A stretch of DNA of 64,000 bases from Myrica gale (taxonomy: Eukaryota > Streptophyta > Magnoliopsida > Fagales > Myricaceae): contig OZ005610.1 of NCBI GenBank assembly GCA_963930655.1, positions 14,761,001 through 14,825,000 of the forward strand, written 5' to 3'. A model generated the notes under the pieces. It did not search any database. It saw nothing but the letters and a program-made list of their open reading frames with translations, and was not told the origin of the DNA. The position numbers were made by a program, and so were the translations under genes. This document shows positions 57,956-64,000 of this stretch, one piece after another (the first letter of the stretch is position 1; the number at the start of each line of letters is the position of its first letter).

Positions 57956-60900
57956 CTAAAGATTCTCGATTGGTGTAAAGGGTACACTCTTGGGTTTGAA
58001 AATCCGATACCCCATAAAAACAGACAGGCATAAGGAGACTACTGATAACAGAAGGGCAAAGGTACTGGAAGCATTCCCAGAGCCACCTGGTGCCGAAGTG
58101 GTTAGCATAGAACTGCTAGAAGAGATATCCAAGTGTACCCAATCACAACTAATAGAATAGTGACCCGAACCATGCCATGGTTGTCCATCAACTGGATACC
58201 AGAAACCTACTGACATTTCACTTGATCCACCGAGTGTAAACTGAGTATCCTGCAGGCACCAGGTAATAATAACAAATTAAGGTTTTGTTCCCACAAGTTT
58301 AATATGTAACACTGGATATATAGATTATAAAAGTGTGCCATTAAATCAATACTATCCATGTAAAAGAATAGATTCTCTTTAAGCTAAAGAACACGGTTTA
58401 ATCCCACTGTTTGATCTCTTTAAGCTCGTTTGACTAATATCAAAAAGGTCCAAATCAAATAGCTAGGCCGATATTTTTTAAGGGGTATTGATCACCAATG
58501 TTACTTATGAACTCTCGACATATGACAAGAATGCTTAGTCTTGGTCCATAATTCATTATCCTCCTGTTTAACAACTGAAGGACGAATGGCTTATTCAATC
58601 AACTTGCACTCTAAGGCTTAAAAGACATACAAACCCAGATTGCAAAAACTCTTAAATGTGGCAGATGACAGTCTTAACCTGTTGAAGACGATCCATTGTT
58701 CTCAAAGGTCTAGAGAACTCAAAATAATATGAGCCTTTTTGACCACCTGAAGCATAAGGACTATCTTCCTCCACAAAACCTGCAATAGGCAATTATCATA
58801 AATTAATATTGAACATCACATAGATGCAACTATCTGCAACATGGAATGAGACTATAAACAAAAGGGCAACATAAGGCCATAAATGGGAGACACTTGGAGA
58901 AACTAGTAAAAAACAACCACAAGAAAACAGTGACATTACAAACCAAACAGTCATAAGGAACTAAGATGTTTGTCTTTTCTACTATTGATCACCGAAGTTT
59001 AGTCAAATAACAGCTCAGTCTTAAACATTCCTGAGAAGCACTTTTTTTTTTCAAGGAAAGAGATTAACACACATGGATGTGCAGAAATTTTTACCTACTA
59101 ACAGATGAATTTAAATGGTACATAATATATCTGATTGTGATTGATGTGCATGCTTATCTCTTGCCTACGAACAAATCCAATGATGGAGCACAGATAAACA
59201 TTGACATCCAACTTTTAACTGTTTAACACTGTTTTAAGTTCATGGGGTGGCAAAGAAATGGTCTGTGAATTAAGTTGAGCATCACACTATTTACATAGGT
59301 GGAGAACTAAAACGTTATATAACCAATTCCCAAGAAAAGATGAACAATCACCTGAGTGAAGAGCAAAGCTACTGTGCCACCATGCACCCTTCCAGTCGTT
59401 CTGTGCACTAGTATCATTTCCTAACAATGGAAAAAGATGAACTATTCATAGTTTGGTTCCAACAATATAATCATAGAAGAGAAAACGTATACTAAGGAAA
59501 ATGTGGGAAGGGAAGAGTGAATAAAGGGAAAATTATATTTTTCTTCAGGTATATGGAACAGTTGCAACTCATGCATTTGTATAGAAACCAACAAACGAAC
59601 TCCCCCTCAATCTCTTACTCACGAGGAGAGGAGAGGCCATTTGGCAAAAAGACCATTAGCATAGAGGGAAGAGAAATAAACCAATAAATCAAAACGTGGA
59701 TAATTCCATTTGCCTTGGTACTACTGGAAATCTGAAAGGTTAATTTTTCGGCTAATTGGAGATATTGATCGATGTGTGTTAAAAAATGATAGGGGCCCCT
59801 ACAGGGGTGCCTGCTATTAACTTTTCTCTAGCTATTCACTGTCCACTCTCAACGGGTAGCACTCTCCCAAATTGGGTGATAGATGACATTATTTATTCCA
59901 TCCATGCAATTCCTCCAGTTCTAGTGGGCAAATTTAGCATGCAAAGCTTGGACTGATTTACGTTAATGCAGAAGCCAAAATTGCCAATGATATAGTAAAG
60001 TCGCAATGAAGAGACTTTTGATGTTGAATTCAAAATCAAGTTTAATATTACAAAGTACAGGATGCAGCAAAGATGAATATCATCAAAGAAATCCTGGCTT
60101 TGGAGTAAATGAGCTGCAGATGTGGAAAAGGGATACCACAGGAAAACGAAAGACATGGTGATACCACTGATTTAAGAAGAAAACTGAGACATAAAACTAG
60201 ATGACTGATTTGCTTAACTCAAAGGTGCTACAGAAAGATGACAAGGCTGAAAGAACAAGGGTGGAAGCTGGTAGAGAAACATGGCTGCAAAATTTAGAGA
60301 ATAACAAAGAGGAAATATAGTTGTTTTAGCCACCATAAAGCAAGAGTGTTTAATTTTCCAGAGATAATAGTTTTAACATGGTTAGAATAAAGAGAACTGT
60401 GGAATTGGTGATTATCCAGCAAAACAAACCAACGGCAAAAAAAAAAAACCTCATTTAGTAGGTGGCTTCCAAGTTCTGCAAAGCATGCAAAGGATCGTTC
60501 ATGGTTAGTGGATTTGGATATGGTGGAATCATGTGTTCCATACCACTTCTATAGACTTATGCTTTTGCAAGTCAATTCAGTACGTGCCTTATCCCAGTTT
60601 GTTTTCCTTTATCTATAAGGTTCATATTCTAGTCACATCAACATTTTTCACTTTTCATTAAGAAATGAAAAAATGAAGCACTATGAAATTATGTTAATCT
60701 TAGAAGTACCTGAAGGCCCAGTTCCATCTAGGTATCGGCAGTGCGGGGTCCAACCATAAAGATCAACCAAATGACCAAACCTGTTCACAAAACATTATAA
60801 ATTAATAGAAAAAAAGAACATGAGATTGTAGTACATTGCCATGACCTTGTACTACATTACTGTAGAGGTCAAACGGTGGGATTGTACTGCATTGCTGTGA

Positions 60901-62119
60901 AGGTCAGAAGACGGAAGTGTTGTACAAATACCTATCACCGCCATTTCCATCCCTGTTGTCTATTGGGTTGCCACCATAGAGCCTTCCCGGAATAGCATTG
61001 CCAATAGAGAAGTGCATAATGTCAACTTCATGGCCTTTGCACGTCTTGTTGGTGCATGTGTCTCTCCCTTCAGTACACCCACCCATCTTACAGCAAAAAA
61101 AATCTTCTCAGTTTGAATTACTAAGTAGATCGAAGAAGCAAATGAAAGCCAGGAGAAACAGTAAAAAACTACAGAAAAGTTAGAAAACATAAGCATTATT
61201 TCACAATGAACTGAATGGAGTAACTTACATTATGGTAGGAGGCACTTTCTCCGATCTGAAACATAAGAGCAACAGAAGGGCATTTGTTGCTATTACTGCA
61301 TCAGGGACAACAGAACCAATTAAACAAGAGCCCTCTTATGTTATGGCCATTCACTTCAATTGCATATCCATAAATGCAGGGCACCCTAAAGTAGAATTTA
61401 GGAACAGAGCACAAAGTTGACTTGAAAATTTGAAACCAATCATAAGATACAACTTCAGAGTTCTTGGTTTTCTTTGCCTTCCAAAACATTTTAGATGCCA
61501 TGTAATCAGATGGAATCAAGAAACTCTTAGATAACAAAGTGAAATGAGATTTGATGATGAATTGAAAAATCTAGTCGCTAAAAGTGTATGACAAAGCTAT
61601 GTTTCAGGGACTGAACGATCCACAAAATCAAAATACCAATAAATAGATCTTACGCGATCAAAAACATAATACAATATTCAGTTCGCCAAATCAAAACTTA
61701 CCCCATAGAGTACGCATAGTCCCCATCAACTTGTAACAAAAAGAAAATATCATGACCATCATGCAAAGCCTGATCCAAATGAGCAACACAATAATCAAAA
61801 TAACAAATTCATAATAAGCCCATGATTTGCAGCAAAATTTGAATCATGGAAGTACCTTAACGGTCATTTTTCCGCCTTGGTATTTGTCGTCTTCGTGTGG
61901 GTCGAGAGCAGGGAGGAGAGAGAACTCGGAGCCATCAATGTCCTTCCAATCGTCGGCGTGGCCGTCGAGGGTGATGATGCCGGGTCTGAACTGGGCCTCG
62001 ACGTGGATCTCCGAGGCGGACTCGCAGCTCCACTCACCCGAATCGTTGTGCGAGCCGACCCTTCCGATCGACGCGGAGCATAAGAAGAATACTAGCACCA
62101 ATATCAGATGTCGAAGCAT
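57956..62119 (-). CDS. secretory membrane protein, ethylbenzene dehydrogenase-like haem-binding family
   Basis: Eight exons in phase (62119-61856, 61769-61702, 61295-61229, 61086-60932, 60780-60710, 59420-59352, 58779-58679, 58249-57956) give 362 aa. Signal peptide: MLRHLILVLVFFLCSASIGR. The lumenal part runs IHVEAQFRPGIITLDGHADD, ALHDGHDIFFLLQVDGDYAY, KCPSVALMFQIGESASYHN, a Cys-rich MGGCTEGRDTCTNKTCKGHE, then VDIMHFSIGNAIPGRLYGGN. Near the C terminus TFALLLSVVSLCLSVFMGYR is a transmembrane helix with a short cytosolic tail. The pattern fits the plant proteins annotated with the cytochrome c-552/DMSO-reductase-like haem-binding domain; from memory this is right, but plant function is uncharacterised. 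All junctions are GT-AG. Topology predicts an ER/plasma-membrane protein with a lumenal domain. Confidence 0.9.
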
Positions 62120-63484
62120 TGTAAGAGGTAGAAGTCTCGGGATTGAATTGGAAGTCTGTTTGTTTTGGCTGCTCTGTTTTGGTCCCTATCCCGTGGGCAG
62201 CTTCAACTTATTATTAATTCAGCGTTGTCCCGCAGCCCGCTATGACTTTTTTTATTAAACAGACCCGCTCCGTCGTCGTTTTTGCCTTCCCGAATGCCAG
62301 GAATAAAGCCGTTAATTTTCGTCGACGTGATTGTCTAGTGGCGCTGAGCGCTCATAGACGTTGTCGTTAAATGTACTTTTGGCGACGCTTCCACTTCCAC
62401 AAGTGTGTTTAAAAGGTAATCTTTGCAATTATTACGACGACACAGCAAATCTCAAACAGAATTTCAACCCGATATCCATATAAATGTATTTCCATTCATC
62501 CGCTTAATCTTTTATTTATTTACATGTAACATGTAAATTACCATTTAAGAAATGAAACTACTAATTTTGTACCCATTAAATTATTAAAATTCATCGATAT
62601 ATATACTTTAAATTATTAAAATTCATCAATATGTATCATTTGATAGGATGCAACAGTCAATATTATACCATATAACTCTATTTTTTTATGATCAACAATA
62701 TGATCTAGTTAAAAGGGACCAAAATAATGAATTTTGATAGTTTGAAACAATAACGTGGAAAAATTAGTAGTTTATATTCTTAAAATGATATTTACACTGA
62801 GGGCGAAAAATGAAGTTCTTTCATATTGATTAGTTCATTGGTCATGATTAAATTTTCGGAAACTATATATGAATCCTTGGATGAATATGCGCGTGATTTA
62901 GCTAATCCCATGCCTAGATCGCGACATATGCCATGGTTTTCTGGTGTATTTATTTCATGTTGACGGGTATATGGTATTCATTCGTATACGTGATTTTGAC
63001 GTGAAAAGACAAATTGAAAACACAAAAAAGCATGTATATTTTTCAGTGTTGTGTTGCAACATTGCTCACGCACCAATTATCGCTTAGCTTTGAGAGAAAG
63101 TATTATGTGACTAGTCGGGAGACAAAAAGATAAGAGATTGATATATATCGTACGGAAGGCACCTCCCTTGAAAGAATACAACTAGGAAGGTGGAACTGGG
63201 GAAGATTTTTCTTCCACTGAATGCAGCCAACGTATGCAAATATATAATTTCTGTAATAGCAACCCAGGGACATGGACATACGAAGTTGCCTTTGCTTTGA
63301 CGATGTCAGTTGATCTTATTCTGTTTTGAATATTCCGATGTTGTCCTCTGCGTGATCCAGCACGAGCATCTCTACCTAGACTACGGGTCCTGACTCCTGC
63401 CTTTCATCCACAATATGACATGCTAAATACCACATATTACTTATGGGCCATTTAATGTATGCTCTTGCTCTTAGAGTCTCATGT
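62120..63484. other. intergenic, no gene seen
   Basis: Includes the promoter and 5' UTR of the minus-strand gene ending at 62119. AT-rich after 62450, with a short internal direct repeat (TTAAATTATTAAAATTCATC, twice near 62575-62625). No coding or RNA gene is supported. Confidence 0.55.
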
Positions 63485-63765
63485 ATAGATTTAAGGAATT
63501 TAGTAGTTTAATCCTAAAGTTTTACCTTTTTTTTTTTAATCCTTGAGTTTTATTTTTTCAAATTTTAGTCCATTAGTTTATATTTTTTGAAAATTACCCT
63601 TCCGTCAGGGATCTGTTTGTTTCCCTAACGAAAGGGTCACATCAGCTGACAACTCAACAACTGATGTGACAGGAATGATGCTCACGGTTTTGAAAATGAA
63701 ACAGTTGGCACCTGACCATTTAAGCAAAAATGCATCCGACGGACCAGATGTCGACTCCAGTTATC

Positions 63766-63768
<3 letters not shown>

Positions 63769-63798
<30 letters not shown>
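63769..63798. repeat. CT dinucleotide microsatellite
   Basis: About 14 uninterrupted CT units between the MULE-like terminus and the kinase fragment. Confidence 0.9.
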
Positions 63799-63800
<2 letters not shown>

Positions 63801-63875
63801 TCAACTACCACTTTTAAATAGCTCAGACGCGACCTATTATTTTAGTTGTCCACAGTGGAGGCGTGGTCGTCGGAG

Positions 63876-64000
63876 GTGAATTTGTTTGGGAAATGCGAGC
63901 TAGGGAAGCTGCTCTGGTCAGAGCTACCAACATCCATCAACCTCGTGAAATGCAGAGTGGACAGGTGGTTGCCTTGAAGAGCATTAGTGGGAGGAAACCA
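63876..64000 (+). pseudogene. CIPK-type protein kinase N-lobe fragment
   Basis: VNLFGKCELGKLLWSE in one frame, then after a small shift REMQSGQVVALKSISGRK in another, resembles the start of CBL-interacting kinases (LFGKYELGKLLG ... SGQxVAIKxISKxK), including the ATP-anchoring Lys of VALK. The glycine loop is damaged (WSE in place of GxGxF). It continues past the window edge. Together with the adjacent MULE-like end it may be another captured fragment. Confidence 0.5.

Larger units (their letters stand above)
63485..64000 (+). mobile_element. MULE-like terminus cut by the window edge
   Basis: The segment AAAGTTTTACC ... TTGAGTTTTATTTTTTCAAA, then TTTTAGTCCATTAGTTTATA and CTTCCGTCAGGG, has the layout of the arms of the element at 55241-56822. 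It is followed by a CT microsatellite and a kinase-gene scrap. Only one end is in view, so the identification is tentative. Confidence 0.4.

Noticed and set aside
1-64000. tRNA, rRNA, CRISPR arrays, bacterial-style operons or terminators
   Set aside because: Looked for while reading; none found. All genes have plant-type spliced structure.

Overview
This is a window of nuclear DNA from a eudicot plant. Genes have short GT-AG introns, several products match land-plant families (DEAD-box helicase RH24, a mitochondrial-type PPR protein, cyclophilin CYP21-4, an ALE2-like receptor kinase), and the spaces between them hold plant LINEs, Ty1/copia and Ty3/gypsy remains, MULEs and MITEs. The mix looks like a medium-to-large genome, perhaps a woody species, but I cannot name it from sequence alone. 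Exons were joined by eye from splice sites, reading phase and remembered family sequences. No searches were run.

Layout. 1-2284 (minus): 5' exons of an ALE2/At4g02010-like receptor kinase running off the left edge. 2.3-7.5 kb: gene-poor, with a candidate solo LTR, a MITE, a LINE RNase H scrap and a MULE-like foldback. 7585-12293 (plus): complete five-exon RH24 helicase gene. 12883-14430: Pack-MULE with a perfect 9-bp target duplication and a captured host fragment. 14625-28304 (minus): remains of a D27-like (beta-carotene isomerase) gene, split by a LINE (14945-25583) that carries a 4.45-kb solo LTR, plus a gypsy relic in another intron. 28817-39716: large Pack-MULE with a captured P5CS fragment, later hit by a very young Ty1/copia element (29409-36817). 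39.7-47.4 kb: repeats, including a second solo LTR of the family seen inside the LINE.

The right third is gene-richer. 47394-49475 (plus) encodes a two-exon PPR protein. 50414-54159 (minus) encodes membrane-anchored CYP21-4 in seven exons. 55241-56822 is a MULE-like element holding the end of an acid-lipase gene. 57956-62119 (minus) is an eight-exon gene for a secretory, tail-anchored protein resembling the ethylbenzene-dehydrogenase-type haem-binding family. The window ends in another MULE-like terminus next to a broken CIPK-kinase scrap.

Four host genes look intact: RH24, PPR, CYP21-4 and the haem-binding-like gene. The receptor kinase is cut by the window edge. They do not form a pathway. 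The main story is layered transposition: a broken strigolactone-type gene in the middle, and repeated capture of host gene pieces (an unknown gene, P5CS, a lipase, probably a CIPK) by elements with long terminal inverted repeats.
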